DNA of 64,000 nt from Rufibacter sp. XAAS-G3-1 (GTDB lineage: Bacteria > Bacteroidota > Bacteroidia > Cytophagales > Hymenobacteraceae): contig NZ_JABFAM010000003.1 in the NCBI RefSeq assembly GCF_013623775.1, positions 124,001-188,000 on the forward strand, given 5' to 3'. The notes under the pieces are model-generated. The model was not told where the DNA came from. It searched no databases and saw only the letters and a program-made list of their open reading frames with translations. The translations under genes and the position numbers were made by a program. Shown here piece by piece: positions 34,055 to 44,055 of this stretch (its first letter is position 1; each line of letters opens with the position of its first letter).

Positions 34055-34218
34055 CAGAGCATGTTTAAGTTTCGCCTTTTGTGCTGCAAGCGGCCATAGA
34101 AAGAACCTGCGTTCGCCTTTTTTTCGTCCCGTAGTACCACTACGCGCCTCTAAAAAAGCTTTCGCAGAACCTTCCTCTGACCACTTTCGCTTTCAAAAAC
34201 GAATCTTGAACATGCTCC
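34055..34218. repeat. MITE-like palindromic element, family 2, copy C (diverged)
   Basis: Ends AGAGCATGTTTAAGTTTCG and GAATCTTGAACATGCTC. The interior is homologous to copy B in the opposite orientation (GGCCATAGAAAGAACCTGCG, CGTAGTACCACTACG centre). It lies upstream of hppA; the rest of the 34021-34293 gap shows nothing. Confidence 0.7.
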
Positions 34219-34293
34219 CAGCTTAGAAGCTCCCTGCAAGCTAATGTTTCTCCCCTAAAAAACAAATATACGGTATACTCTATGCAGCTTTCT

Positions 34294-35208
34294 TTAAAGT
34301 TTCTGCATCAGGAGCTTATACAAGCTTACCATGGCGTAAATGTCACTCTTGTGCACCAGCTCATCCGGGGAATGCACATGGTCTTCGGGAGCGCCAATAA
34401 AGCACCAATCCCACGGAATATTCCCGTAGTGCAGTTCCTTCCCATCAGAGCCACCAGCGTTCTCCACTTCTACCTGGTGCGGGATATTAGCTTCTTGCGC
34501 CAGTCTGATAATCTTCTGCACAAAGCTCCGGCGGGGAATCAAGGAATCCCTCAAGGAAATGGCCACCCCCTGCCCCGCTTGCACGCCTTCGGTGACCCAA
34601 GTGATATCAGAAATCAGGGCTTGGGTGACGCCAAACGTTTCATGAATGTATTTGGCTAGATAGCCTACTGAGCCACCACCGGTTTCTTCCCAGCAGCCGA
34701 AGGCAATAATCCCATCTTCCAGCGTCTCGGCTACCTGCAGCACGTTCCAGACACCCAATCTATTGTCCAGGTAACAACTCTGCACTGTTTCCTCTGTTTC
34801 CCTGAAATCACACTGGAACACCAGCTCGGTGCCCCGCTCTATCTCCCGTGCAAAGTCATAGCTCAGCTCTCGTTCCTCTTCATCGGCCACCAGCGTACAC
34901 GCAATCTTTCCCTGCCTGTCCTCCCCTACCAGTGTATAGCCCGTTTCTGCCACTGGGCCGCCAATCTTGATCAGTTGCTTTCCGTAGCGCACCATAAACC
35001 CAATGGAATCCATGTGCGCGAAAATGACGGTACGCGGTTGCCCGAACACGAGTAACAGACAGTCCTGAAATCCTTCTCCGTGGATGAGCTGTGGCTTGGT
35101 TTTCCAGGTACCCTGATGTTCCTGCACGTAGTTCAGCAGAAATTCCTTCATCTTTACTTCATTCCCAGAGGGAGCGTGAATTTGGCAGAGCGTGCGCAAT
35201 AATTGCAT
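34294..35208 (-). CDS. M42 family metallopeptidase (aminopeptidase)
   Basis: A 304-residue cytoplasmic peptidase of the M42/M20 type. Metal-binding and catalytic residues appear in VIFAHMDSIGF (His, Asp), CYLDNRLGVW (bridging Asp), GCWEETGGGSVG (Glu-Glu) and ALISDITWVTEG. M42 enzymes are glutamyl/leucyl aminopeptidases that form large tetrahedral particles. I start it at ATG 35208; a TTG at 35226 would add six residues. Confidence 0.87.
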   Translation of the reverse strand: MQLLRTLCQIHAPSGNEVKMKEFLLNYVQEHQGTWKTKPQLIHGEGFQDCLLLVFGQPRTVIFAHMDSIGFMVRYGKQLIKIGGPVAETGYTLVGEDRQGKIACTLVADEEERELSYDFAREIERGTELVFQCDFRETEETVQSCYLDNRLGVWNVLQVAETLEDGIIAFGCWEETGGGSVGYLAKYIHETFGVTQALISDITWVTEGVQAGQGVAISLRDSLIPRRSFVQKIIRLAQEANIPHQVEVENAGGSDGKELHYGNIPWDWCFIGAPEDHVHSPDELVHKSDIYAMVSLYKLLMQKL

Positions 35209-35254
35209 AGTTGTGCGTTTTTTCAAAAGTAGCAGATTTCTTTCTAGCTATTAA

Positions 35255-35300
35255 GGAGGTTTTTGGCTTATTTTTGGAAAAACAAACTAAAATCGGCCTC
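35255..35300. repeat. Dispersed palindrome, copy 19
   Basis: GAGGTTTTTGGCTTATTTTT ... AAAAACAAACTAAAATCGGCCTC, imperfect arms between two divergent genes. Confidence 0.55.
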
Positions 35301-35406
35301 AGTACTTCTACGTAGATTGAACCCTACCCAAGCTGGTGCATGTTGTAGGGGCTACTACCGTTATCACCTTTACGCCGCAATACGCCAATAGCAGTTTAGG
35401 CAGTAT

Positions 35407-36684
35407 ATGAATTTGATGAAAAAGATTCTTTTCTTCTTTGTTTTAGTTTTCAGCTTTTTCCGGGCGCAGGCGCAGGTACCTGACTCCACCCAACAGATTG
35501 ACCAGAAACTTCTGGACTCCTTACAGGCCAGCATCCTTCTGGATTCTATTGACGTGTTGCCCCAGGCCCTAGACATCAAAGGCTGGCTGCTGCTGAACGA
35601 GAGTATCATGAATGAACTGGGCGGGGCGGTAGACAACATGTACAATTTCAAGTTTGAGACCGCCGAAAAGCAGTTCAAATCACTGCGCCGAAGATACCCC
35701 AAGCACCCCATGCCCTATTTTCTCATCGGCCTGAGCCAATGGTGGAAAATGGTACCTTCCAATATCACTGACACCCGCTACGACAATTACTTCCTGGCCT
35801 ACATGGACACCACCATCACCCTGGCTGAGGATTTATACGATAAGGATAACAAAAACCTGGAAGCCGCTTTCTTTCTTTCCGCCGCCAATGGTTTTGGGGC
35901 CCGTCTCCACGCCGAACGGAAGAATTGGCGCAAAGCCGCCATCATGAGTAACCGGGCCTTGGACTATCTCCAGAAAAGCAAAAAAGCCAATGGCCTAAGC
36001 GATGAGTTCCTGTTCGGCGAGGCCCTCTTCAACTACTACGCCGTCTGGATTCACGAGAATTACCCCCTCCTCCGCCCTATTCTCTACTTCTTCCCGAAAG
36101 GAAACAAGAACTTGGGGTTGAAACAATTGCAGCAGGTAGCGTTCAACGGCTTTTACACCGGCACCGAGGCGAAGTTCTTTTTGATGAAGATTTACGCAAA
36201 TGACGCCAAAAACGGAGCTTCGGCCATGTCTTTGGCCCAGTACTTAGCCAGTACCTACCCAGACAACCCGTATTTCCAACGGTTCTATGCGCGTATGGCC
36301 TTCACCGAAGGGAACTTCGGCGTAGCCGAACAACTCTCCACCCAAATCTTAGACAAAATCAACCGGAAGGTGTTTGGCTACGAAGCCATCAGCGGCCGTT
36401 ACGCCAGCTTTTACTTGGCCTACATCCACCAGTACCGGAACAGGGATTACGCTAAGGCCAAAAGCTATTACCAACAATGCATTAGCTTTGCCGAGCAAAT
36501 AGGGGAAGTGGAGTCAGGGTATTATATCTCTTCTTTTGTGAATTTGGCCAGAATCAGTGACAAAGAGAAGAACGTACGGCAGGCAAAGCAGTACTACGAG
36601 ACTGTGATAAAATTAGCAGGCTCAAAGTCTGATGCGGAGAAAGAAGCCAAAGCTTATCTGAGGAAGAACAGGAAGGTGAAGTAA
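35407..36684 (+). CDS. Secreted tetratricopeptide-like protein
   Basis: A 425-residue exported protein (signal peptide up to FFRAQAQ). The mature part is a series of helical repeats (NMYNFKFETAEKQFKSLRRRYPKHPMPYFLIGLSQWW; FYARMAFTEGNFGVAEQLS; YIHQYRNRDYAKAKSYYQQCISFA; EKNVRQAKQYYETVIKLA), that is, TPR. ATG 35416 (MKKILFFF) is an equally good start. The role is unknown; it lies at the edge of the polysaccharide locus but has housekeeping-like codon use. Confidence 0.78.
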   Translation: MNLMKKILFFFVLVFSFFRAQAQVPDSTQQIDQKLLDSLQASILLDSIDVLPQALDIKGWLLLNESIMNELGGAVDNMYNFKFETAEKQFKSLRRRYPKHPMPYFLIGLSQWWKMVPSNITDTRYDNYFLAYMDTTITLAEDLYDKDNKNLEAAFFLSAANGFGARLHAERKNWRKAAIMSNRALDYLQKSKKANGLSDEFLFGEALFNYYAVWIHENYPLLRPILYFFPKGNKNLGLKQLQQVAFNGFYTGTEAKFFLMKIYANDAKNGASAMSLAQYLASTYPDNPYFQRFYARMAFTEGNFGVAEQLSTQILDKINRKVFGYEAISGRYASFYLAYIHQYRNRDYAKAKSYYQQCISFAEQIGEVESGYYISSFVNLARISDKEKNVRQAKQYYETVIKLAGSKSDAEKEAKAYLRKNRKVK

Positions 36685-36701
36685 TTGCTTAACGTAGAAA
36701 A

Positions 36702-38030
36702 ATGGAATTAAAGGACTTACTACTCACCCCTATTTATCTGATCATTATTTACGCAATTGCGTTCCAGCTTAGGCCTACATTCACAAATAAATACACTAAG
36801 AAGTACTTTATTCCTGCCTTAACGTTAAAAATTGTTGGGGCACTTTCACTTGGGATAATATACCAGTTCTATTATGGAGGCGGTGACACTTTTAATTATT
36901 TCAACAGTAGTAAAATCGCAACCCAGGCTTTTTATGACAATCCAGGTGTTGGTATAAAAATCTTGCTTTCTAATGGAGAGTATGATCCCTCAACAATTCA
37001 GTACACCTCTAGAATGTATTGGTATGAATCTCCAACTGAATTCATCATTATCAAAATAGGCGCTTTCTTTGGTATCCTTGGGTTTAATACCTACAGCGTA
37101 ATAGCTCTATTCTTTGCTTCCGTTAGCTTTATAGGTATTTGGGCTTTATACACTACCTTCTTAAAGATTTATCCTTCCTTACATAAACAATTAGCCGTCC
37201 CTTGCTTTTTCCTTCCATCTGTTTTTTTCTGGGGATCAGGTTTTATGAAGGACTCCATCACAATTGGGGCATTAGGCCTGTTGTTTTATGGGTTTTATAT
37301 GTCTTTTATTGAAAAGAAAAAATTATTCAGTTCCATAACTCTTACCCTACTAGCAGCCTACCTAATTTTATCAGTCAAAGTATATATTTTACTTTCTTTT
37401 TTGCCTCCAGCCCTGTTTTGGGTATTCCTTGAAAACAATAACCGAATCAAAAATAAACTTATACGTAACATTGCAAAGCCAATATTCATTGTCTTTGGGC
37501 TAATAGTAGCCTACATAGGAGCTACCACCTTAACAGCAGGAGACGAAAGATATGATATTGAGAAAATTGGGGAACGCACCAAAATAAATAGCGAGTACCT
37601 TAGTGAGTACGTGACCTCAGGCTCAGCTTACAACATAGGTACTTTTGACGGAAGCCTAGGTAGCATGCTTACAGTAGCCCCACAAGCCATTATTGTGGCA
37701 CTGTACCGCCCATTCTTGTGGGAAGTGAGAAACCCTATTATGCTATTATCAGCACTAGAGGCAAGCATGTTTATATTCTTAACGCTCCGTCTTATTTTTA
37801 GAACTGGCTTTTGGAAGACAGTACAACTAATAAGCTCAAAACCTATCCTTACCTTCTGTATACTTTTCTCTTTAGTCTTTGCATTTGGAGTAGGGACTAA
37901 CAGCGGGAACTTTGGGACGTTGGTTCGCTATAAAATCCCCTTAATGCCTTTCTATCTTGCCGCTTTGTACATGATGCAAGCTCATTTGAAAAGACCTAAA
38001 AAGTTAAGGCGATTAGCTGTTACGGCATAA
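36702..38030 (+). CDS. Polytopic membrane protein, possible polysaccharide polymerase
   Basis: A 442-residue protein with about 10-11 membrane helices and a large central loop (residues 265-330). FFWGSGFMKDSITIGALGLLFYGF and YYGGGDTFNYFNSS are the most distinctive parts. Such proteins are common in Bacteroidota polysaccharide loci and are Wzy- or EpsG-like by topology. Its stop lies 49 bases inside the convergent glycosyltransferase gene. It marks the start of the AT-rich region. Function inferred from topology and context. Confidence 0.6.
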   Translation: MELKDLLLTPIYLIIIYAIAFQLRPTFTNKYTKKYFIPALTLKIVGALSLGIIYQFYYGGGDTFNYFNSSKIATQAFYDNPGVGIKILLSNGEYDPSTIQYTSRMYWYESPTEFIIIKIGAFFGILGFNTYSVIALFFASVSFIGIWALYTTFLKIYPSLHKQLAVPCFFLPSVFFWGSGFMKDSITIGALGLLFYGFYMSFIEKKKLFSSITLTLLAAYLILSVKVYILLSFLPPALFWVFLENNNRIKNKLIRNIAKPIFIVFGLIVAYIGATTLTAGDERYDIEKIGERTKINSEYLSEYVTSGSAYNIGTFDGSLGSMLTVAPQAIIVALYRPFLWEVRNPIMLLSALEASMFIFLTLRLIFRTGFWKTVQLISSKPILTFCILFSLVFAFGVGTNSGNFGTLVRYKIPLMPFYLAALYMMQAHLKRPKKLRRLAVTA

Positions 38031-39046
38031 GTACCCTCAATCTTTTTCCTTGCCGCTTCACCTAATTCAATCCTTTTGTTAGTGCTTAACAAAGATTCTT
38101 CCAAGGCTGCATACCACTGTTGGGGACTATTGCAGACAAAGCCATTGATACCATGGTCTACTACTTCTGTATTCATTCCTACCGGCGAGACAACGGCAGG
38201 TATACCTAACGCCATGTATTGGAGCGCTTTAAACGCACACTTCCCGTTTGCCCAAGGGTCATCCACCAAAGGCATCACGCCAATATTCATTTTCAACAAA
38301 TCTTCAATTTCAGATTCTTTGTTCCAAGGTAAATACACTAAAGACTTTAGATGGAAATCAGGCTCTTTGTTTGAAATCACCAAAAATATAAAAGAGTACT
38401 TTTCCTCAAGCTTTTTTAATACCGGCACCAGCGGTTCAAGGTACTTCATAGTAGAATGTGTCCCTGTCCAACCTATCACCACTGGTTCATCACCCTGCTC
38501 TTTTAACTTATTATGATGTCCAACAGTATCTATGGTAGTAGGAATAACAAAAGAGTTAGCATTATATGCTTTCGCATACGTCTGCAAAAAAGTGTTACCA
38601 CAACTCACTTTATAAGCCCACTGGCAGATCTGTCCAACTTTATGATGCCATTTTAAACCCGCCACTATCTTATTAGCTTCAGAGGTATTCGGTATCCAGA
38701 TGGCATCATCAAAATCATATATAATCTTCTTTTTAAAGACCTTGGCTATAATCCACTCAAACCACGGTGGTCCTATTGGAGTAGCTTCACGATGAATGAA
38801 AACAAAATCGTAACTTAGTGTTGAAAAAACTAAAAGGAACCTTTTAAAAAAGCCTTTTAAAATACCTCTGATTTTAGCCCCAGAATGCCCTGGCTTGTAT
38901 AAGATACCCCATGTTTTGTCATCTAAGAAAGGGGCAAATTCATAATTCCAACTTATATCATCTAAATAATGTAAATATTGTTCAAATCTGAATCGTTGTG
39001 ATGGTGCCTTTCCCAAAGGATAAGGAACTACAAAAATAACTTTCAT
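37982..39046 (-). CDS. Glycosyltransferase (GT4-like)
   Basis: A 354-residue GT-B fold enzyme: N-terminal part with SQRFRFEQYLHYLDDI and YDFDDAIWIPN; C-terminal donor-binding part with PVVIGWTGTHSTMKYLEPLVP, LLKMNIGVMPLVDDPWANGKCAFKALQYMALGIPAVVSPVG (Glu-x7-Glu-type region replaced by KCAFKALQYMA). It is the last gene of the minus-strand polysaccharide cluster and overlaps the convergent membrane protein gene by 49 bases. Confidence 0.82.
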   Translation of the reverse strand: MKVIFVVPYPLGKAPSQRFRFEQYLHYLDDISWNYEFAPFLDDKTWGILYKPGHSGAKIRGILKGFFKRFLLVFSTLSYDFVFIHREATPIGPPWFEWIIAKVFKKKIIYDFDDAIWIPNTSEANKIVAGLKWHHKVGQICQWAYKVSCGNTFLQTYAKAYNANSFVIPTTIDTVGHHNKLKEQGDEPVVIGWTGTHSTMKYLEPLVPVLKKLEEKYSFIFLVISNKEPDFHLKSLVYLPWNKESEIEDLLKMNIGVMPLVDDPWANGKCAFKALQYMALGIPAVVSPVGMNTEVVDHGINGFVCNSPQQWYAALEESLLSTNKRIELGEAARKKIEGTYAVTANRLNFLGLFK

Positions 39047-39124
39047 TACAAAACGAGTTATCTACCTAAAACAAAGTAGAATAAATATAAACCTTACTTT
39101 TCAAGTACTCAGTTACAGACCAGA

Positions 39125-39913
39125 TCATTTTAAGAATGGCGGATCATCGCTAAAAGAGAATGACTTTTGCTCAAGTAATTTCTTATCTCGTTTAAGAAGG
39201 TAAGAGTATAATGCGGGAAACTTGTACCTCCGAACAATAGCTGCGAGTTTACTTTTCAACGATTTAGAGTTTGCGTAATCTATTGTAGTCCTAAACGGAG
39301 CAACACCAACAGGAAAAGGAAATACGCATCTAAAACTTGAAAAAGCATTCCTAGTATAAAAGCCTCCCCAATAATCTGCAGGCCCAAATACAGGGTAGTT
39401 AACCTTTAGCATTTTTTCTGCAACATTCCTAGTGATTACATAAGCCATAGCACACTCAACACCTTCAATGTCAACTGGGTAAAATAAGCCATATTGGCTA
39501 TCAATCTTTTTGCTATTTACATTACTAAGAAAGGAATGCTGGCCACTATGCATAAAGTAAATAAACGATATAATCTCATCCTGCCCAATTTCTTTCTCAA
39601 CTTTGGCAAGTAATAATTTAAAATCTTTACCTAACTCAACATCATCTTCCAAAACTAAAGCCACATCCAATCCTTCTTCAACAATACGCTTATAAGCTTC
39701 TAAATGAGAAAGCGCACATGCCAAAGCCCCTCTTGTGAAAAATGGCTGATTTAATTTATTTGGTTCACACAGTTGGTCTAAATCAGTTTCAGCAATTTCC
39801 TTATAGTCAGTTGCCCTAATAAACTCATGTTCGATATTCTGCAAACTCAATTGCTCAGACATGTATCTCTTCCTATCTGCAACCCTTTCAAGGTTAATCA
39901 CAAAAGCCTTCAT
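39125..39913 (-). CDS. Glycosyltransferase family 25 protein (1 of 3)
   Basis: A 262-residue GT25 enzyme (MKAFVINLERVADRKRYM start, CALSHLEAYKRIVEEGLDVALVLEDDVELG with the DxD-type EDD near residue 90). GT25 enzymes add galactose or other sugars to lipooligosaccharide. ATG 39913 is preferred over 39919 because the mature family N terminus begins MK(A/V)F(V/L)INL. Related to the genes at 40512 and 45516. Confidence 0.85.
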   Translation of the reverse strand: MKAFVINLERVADRKRYMSEQLSLQNIEHEFIRATDYKEIAETDLDQLCEPNKLNQPFFTRGALACALSHLEAYKRIVEEGLDVALVLEDDVELGKDFKLLLAKVEKEIGQDEIISFIYFMHSGQHSFLSNVNSKKIDSQYGLFYPVDIEGVECAMAYVITRNVAEKMLKVNYPVFGPADYWGGFYTRNAFSSFRCVFPFPVGVAPFRTTIDYANSKSLKSKLAAIVRRYKFPALYSYLLKRDKKLLEQKSFSFSDDPPFLK

Positions 39914-39919
39914 TGTCAT

Positions 39920-40511
39920 GCTTAATTTTAATGCCAGTAATTAAATCATGTTGTTTTTAGCACGTTAGCTTTGCATAAAGTCAACAAAAAACAACTACGA
40001 TAATTTACAAGATAAGAAATACCATTTGAACTTCATCTCACTAGGGCAGGACATGCTGGTTAGCACATTAGCTTTTACATAGAGACTGTTGCTAAACCTA
40101 TCCTTCTCTTGAGGAAGAGGAGTATAACATTTCCAGCACACCGCAACAAGAACCTTTAAACTTTAAGTATACTCATAGGTTTTTCTAGCTGACCTTATAC
40201 TGCTTCCCAACCCAAACTCTTAAAACCACTTTAAACTACCTCTTCTTCCTTCGCCTAATAGAAAGGTATATATATGCAATACCCCAAGCACTATCAAACT
40301 GAACAAAATAATTAATTAACTCTTTACTTTCGAGAAGCCCGTTTTATTCAATCTGATTCTTAAATAGAGCACATGACCTTATTCCTATTACTTCATTAAG
40401 AAAAATATCGTCTTGAATACCTTTCAGATAGTTGTTGCCAGTGAAAACACACGGTAACGGCTATAGGACTAGCCGACAAGTACCGTATAAGTTGTACTAG
40501 AATACCTACCT
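39920..40511. other. AT-rich gap without gene
   Basis: I see no coding sequence here. A weak direct repeat (TTAGCACGTTAGCTTTGCATA near 39958 and TTAGCACATTAGCTTTTACATA near 40061) is the only structure noticed. Confidence 0.5.
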
Positions 40512-41318
40512 TTAATTAGAAAATGTGTGACAGAAAGGCTTATCCTCAGTAAAATCTGATATGTATTTTTGTTGTTGAATCTTATCATTTCTTTGTACGA
40601 GATAAGAAAGAAGAATTGGAACTCTATACTCCCGTACAAAAGCAGCAAGCTTACTTAAAATGGATTTACCAGAAGTATAATCTATTGTACTCCTGAAAAT
40701 GGCAGGATAAACTACCACTGGGTACAAGCACCTGAAAGAATTAAAAGCGCCTTTGTCAAAGTGATAGCTCCAATGATCAGCTTGTATGGAGATAGGCAAA
40801 AGCTTTTCACTCATTTTCTTTGCTACATCATGTGTAATGACATAAGCCATTGCAGATACCACTTGTTTCAAGTCCACAGGATACACCAATTGCTCTTCTT
40901 TATTAAGTTGCATGGCACCATGCTTACTTAGTTCTATAGTTTTATTTGGGTGGCTATAGTAATTCAATGATATCACTTCATCTTCAAGTATTTCATTTTC
41001 AATATTGTGCAGTAACATTTGTATATTCTCAGGCAATATTGCATCATCTTCAAGCACTAATGCCTTTTCTAATTTTTCATCAACAATTTTCTGATATACT
41101 TTTACATGTGATAAGGCACAGGCTATTGCTCCCTTTGTCAGAAAAGGATTTGAATTTACCGCTTCTTGATCTGACAGATTATTAAATTCAGCTTCAGATA
41201 AGTTCTGATAATCAACAGCATCTATGATTTCAAAATCAAGGTTTAACCGCTGAAGTTGTTTTGCCATAAATTGCCTTCTTTCTATCGCTCGGGCTAAGCT
41301 GATAACAAGAACTTTCAT
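40512..41318 (-). CDS. Glycosyltransferase family 25 protein (2 of 3)
   Basis: A 268-residue GT25 enzyme: MKVLVISLARAIERRQFMAK start, CALSHVKVYQKIVDEKLEKALVLEDDAILP with the EDD motif near residue 93, then YPVDLKQVVSAMAYVITHDVAKKM. It is clearly related to the gene at 39125 (shared AMAYVIT and FRSTIDY motifs), so the pair probably came from a duplication that then diverged. Confidence 0.85.
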   Translation of the reverse strand: MKVLVISLARAIERRQFMAKQLQRLNLDFEIIDAVDYQNLSEAEFNNLSDQEAVNSNPFLTKGAIACALSHVKVYQKIVDEKLEKALVLEDDAILPENIQMLLHNIENEILEDEVISLNYYSHPNKTIELSKHGAMQLNKEEQLVYPVDLKQVVSAMAYVITHDVAKKMSEKLLPISIQADHWSYHFDKGAFNSFRCLYPVVVYPAIFRSTIDYTSGKSILSKLAAFVREYRVPILLSYLVQRNDKIQQQKYISDFTEDKPFCHTFSN

Positions 41319-41430
41319 AAGTATGTAACTATAATCAAAAAATAAATTTCCTACTCAACTCACCAAATATGCATTACTGAAGCTTAAAGCTTTATTTTAT
41401 AAGTTTGGTAGCCGCATACAATTGAATGGC

Positions 41431-42561
41431 CTAATGGGCTATTCTTTTGTAAACTTCCGCCATATTTAAATACGTATTTTGGGGATTGAACTTTCGCCTT
41501 ACGTACAATTTACCGTTTCGGGAGAATGCACGTCTTAGTTCAAAGTTTGAAGCTAAGGTCACCATAGCTTCAGCCATGGCATCAACATTCTTATTCGGCA
41601 CCAGAATACCTGAAATACCATTTTCGAATAATTCTGCTGGCCCCCCACAATCTGTTGCAATCAGAGGCGTACCATAAAACAATGCATCTAGGCAGGTTAA
41701 GGAAAAGGATTCTGACTCAGAAAAATTGAGGACAATGTCAGCTTCTTTTATTTTTTTCTCCACATCGGTGATAAAGGATTCAAAACGAACAACGCCAGAA
41801 AGGCCTAAACGGGCTATTTTCTCTTCCAACTGCTGCCTGAACTGCTTGTTCTTTTCTAGTCCCATATCACCTCCGGCAAACAGCAACCTGAGATTCTTAT
41901 TTATCCCATAAGCCCTGCTGAAAGCTTGCAATGCAAAATCTTGACCCTTCCCGGGTATAAAGTTACTTAAATATAAAAATTCAATTTCCCGAGTCTCCAC
42001 CTTGACTTCCTTTTCGGCGTGTTTTTCTAACTGGGGAACAGGATCAGGAATAATCCTAATTTTAGCTGAATCCCTGAAGTAAGATTTAACTGCTCCAGAA
42101 ACACAAATAATTTCATCGGCATAATTTAAATTAAGAACCGACCAAACCTTTGACAAAGCTGGCATAAATCTTTGGGGCATAAACCGCACATGTGTAATTA
42201 GACGTACTCTAGCCCCTAAAATTTTAGCAATGATGCCAGTCAAGTTATAGAAATCATTCATGTGAATAATTCTTACCTGGTTTTGCTTTGCTATCTTCTT
42301 TACTTTTAAAGCGTTGATAAATAAATAGGGAAGGTATAAAAGCAAACTTTTGGGCCTCTTGCTAATTTCAATAAGAGGTAAGGTGTATAGTTTAAACCCT
42401 TTCTCCTGAACTAGTTTAGCGGCGGCAGTATTTTTGGGAAGTATATAAATAAAGTTAAAATCTCGTTTCAGATTAAAACTGGCATTTAGACTAGCATTTA
42501 TAGCTCCCGTAACGGCAACTGAATTATCAATGATAAGAATAGTATCTACTTCCGGTTGCAA
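41431..42561 (-). CDS. Glycosyltransferase family 4
   Basis: A 376-residue GT-B enzyme: N-terminal VAVTGAINASLNAS; C-terminal FLYLSNFIPGKGQDFALQAF and the EADIVLNFSESESFSLTCLDALFYGTPLIATDCGGPAELF donor site (ESFSLTCLDAL, Glu-x7-Glu-like). It probably transfers a sugar from a nucleotide donor to the growing lipid-linked glycan in the cytoplasm. Confidence 0.87.
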   Translation of the reverse strand: MQPEVDTILIIDNSVAVTGAINASLNASFNLKRDFNFIYILPKNTAAAKLVQEKGFKLYTLPLIEISKRPKSLLLYLPYLFINALKVKKIAKQNQVRIIHMNDFYNLTGIIAKILGARVRLITHVRFMPQRFMPALSKVWSVLNLNYADEIICVSGAVKSYFRDSAKIRIIPDPVPQLEKHAEKEVKVETREIEFLYLSNFIPGKGQDFALQAFSRAYGINKNLRLLFAGGDMGLEKNKQFRQQLEEKIARLGLSGVVRFESFITDVEKKIKEADIVLNFSESESFSLTCLDALFYGTPLIATDCGGPAELFENGISGILVPNKNVDAMAEAMVTLASNFELRRAFSRNGKLYVRRKFNPQNTYLNMAEVYKRIAH

Positions 42562-42621
42562 AGCTACGCTATTATATAGGTGTAATTATTAAACTCTAAT
42601 TCAACATTCATCTTATAGGAT

Positions 42622-43860
42622 TTACTCTTGGCGAATAACCTCAAGCCACTGGCCGTAGATTTTACCGGGCGAAAACTCCTGGGCCCGCCGCAGGGACTTT
42701 TGCTTGTATTCCCCGCGGGTCTGCTCATCCGCCAGCAGGGCCTGCAGCAGCGCCGCCCATTCCCTGACGCTTGCGCCTTGCTCCTCGCCGGTCTTGTTCA
42801 GCAAGGGCATCAGGAAACCAAACTCCGCTTTCTCCGCCTGGGACAGGTTCTGGTTGTTGGCAGTGCCCGGCGCGATTGCCTCCCTGGGGCCAGTAGGGCA
42901 ATCGGTGCTGACCACGGGCAGGCCGCACGCCATGGCCTCTACAAGGGCAAGCGAGAATCCTTCCCATGAGGACGGCAAGACGAACAGGGTGCCATGGGAA
43001 ATATATTTGAATGGATTCTTCTGGAAACCCAGAAAGTAAACATCGTACTCAGCCGTAATGGGGCTATTTCCCCAAGGATGGTGAAAACGCAGTTTCAGTT
43101 CTTTTGCCCTTGCTAAAAGCCCATCACGTTTTGGGCCGTCGCCTAAGATAAACAGCTTACAATTTATCTGATTCTTTAATTCAACCATAATATCCAGCAA
43201 AGGCTCTTGGCATTTCTGCTCATGGAGCCGTCCCGTGGTTACGATCACCTTATGATTGGCTAGAATGCTCTTGTACTCAGGCCTTATTTCTTCCTGGATT
43301 GAGGCTGCGATCATCTCCAGGTCACAGGCGTTATAAATTACCTCTAACTTAGTGGCATCAATGCCAAAGTCATGCTTCAGTTCTTCCGTTATTTGCTGGC
43401 TTACACACACCACTCGGTCTGCTAAATTATAAAGCCTAGGAATCAGTATCTTCTTCCTTATCCAGCCCACAAAGCCGCTGATATGCTTATCATGTGATTT
43501 GGAGCCTTGAATGCACAGATAGACCCTTCCTTTGCCCCCTGAGAGCACGTTGACGTAGTCGGCTCCCTCCAGGTGGCTCACGGTGGCGTCTATCCGGTAC
43601 CGCTGCTTGATCTTCCTGACCTTCCAGCACCTGAGCAGGAAATAGTAGAGCTTGCTGAAGAGGTTGCCGCCGCCGGGCACGTCCAGGCTGATGAGCTCAT
43701 TGCCCGAGGAGAAGACCACCTCTTCCTCCCGGTTGAAGACGCACTCCACCACGTTGAAGTGCCGCCCCAGCTCCCGGCTCATGTAGTAGAACGCCCGCTC
43801 AGCCCCCCCGAACCCCAAAGCCGGGATGATCAGGAGAATATTCCTTCTATTCTTACTCAT
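42622..43860 (-). CDS. Glycosyltransferase family 4, duplicate copy 1
   Basis: A 412-residue GT4 enzyme (IIPALGFGGAERAFYYMS N terminus; LFVLPSSWEGFSLALVEAMACGLPVVSTDCPTGPREAI donor site with the Glu-x7-Glu pair). It is nearly identical to the gene at 44121: bases 42638-43845 match 44155-45362 with one substitution that I could see (A43801 versus G45318). Only the first few and last few residues differ. The ends of the gene are GC-rich while the middle is AT-rich, so the gene itself is a mosaic. Confidence 0.9.
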   Translation of the reverse strand: MSKNRRNILLIIPALGFGGAERAFYYMSRELGRHFNVVECVFNREEEVVFSSGNELISLDVPGGGNLFSKLYYFLLRCWKVRKIKQRYRIDATVSHLEGADYVNVLSGGKGRVYLCIQGSKSHDKHISGFVGWIRKKILIPRLYNLADRVVCVSQQITEELKHDFGIDATKLEVIYNACDLEMIAASIQEEIRPEYKSILANHKVIVTTGRLHEQKCQEPLLDIMVELKNQINCKLFILGDGPKRDGLLARAKELKLRFHHPWGNSPITAEYDVYFLGFQKNPFKYISHGTLFVLPSSWEGFSLALVEAMACGLPVVSTDCPTGPREAIAPGTANNQNLSQAEKAEFGFLMPLLNKTGEEQGASVREWAALLQALLADEQTRGEYKQKSLRRAQEFSPGKIYGQWLEVIRQE

Positions 43861-43911
43861 CTATACGTCTACCAAGTAGCAAGACTAAATTAATACAAAC
43901 TATCTGCTCTC

Positions 43912-44001
43912 TGTCCACCTGAAAGGATCTTAGTGGCGAACGGTAATTACGGTTATCCAGTTGCTTTTCTATTTTTCCCACAATATCCTTTCAGGTGGAC
44001 A
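43912..44001. mobile_element. 90-bp element with 17-bp perfect terminal inverted repeats
   Basis: TGTCCACCTGAAAGGAT (43912-43928) and its exact complement (43985-44001) flank 56 bases. No open frame and no clear target duplication. It looks like a transposon-end remnant or MITE; I do not recognise the IS family. Confidence 0.65.
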
Positions 44002-44055
44002 AAATAATAGAAAGTATTCTGTATCCATGCTTATTATATCCATGGCAGACACGTC

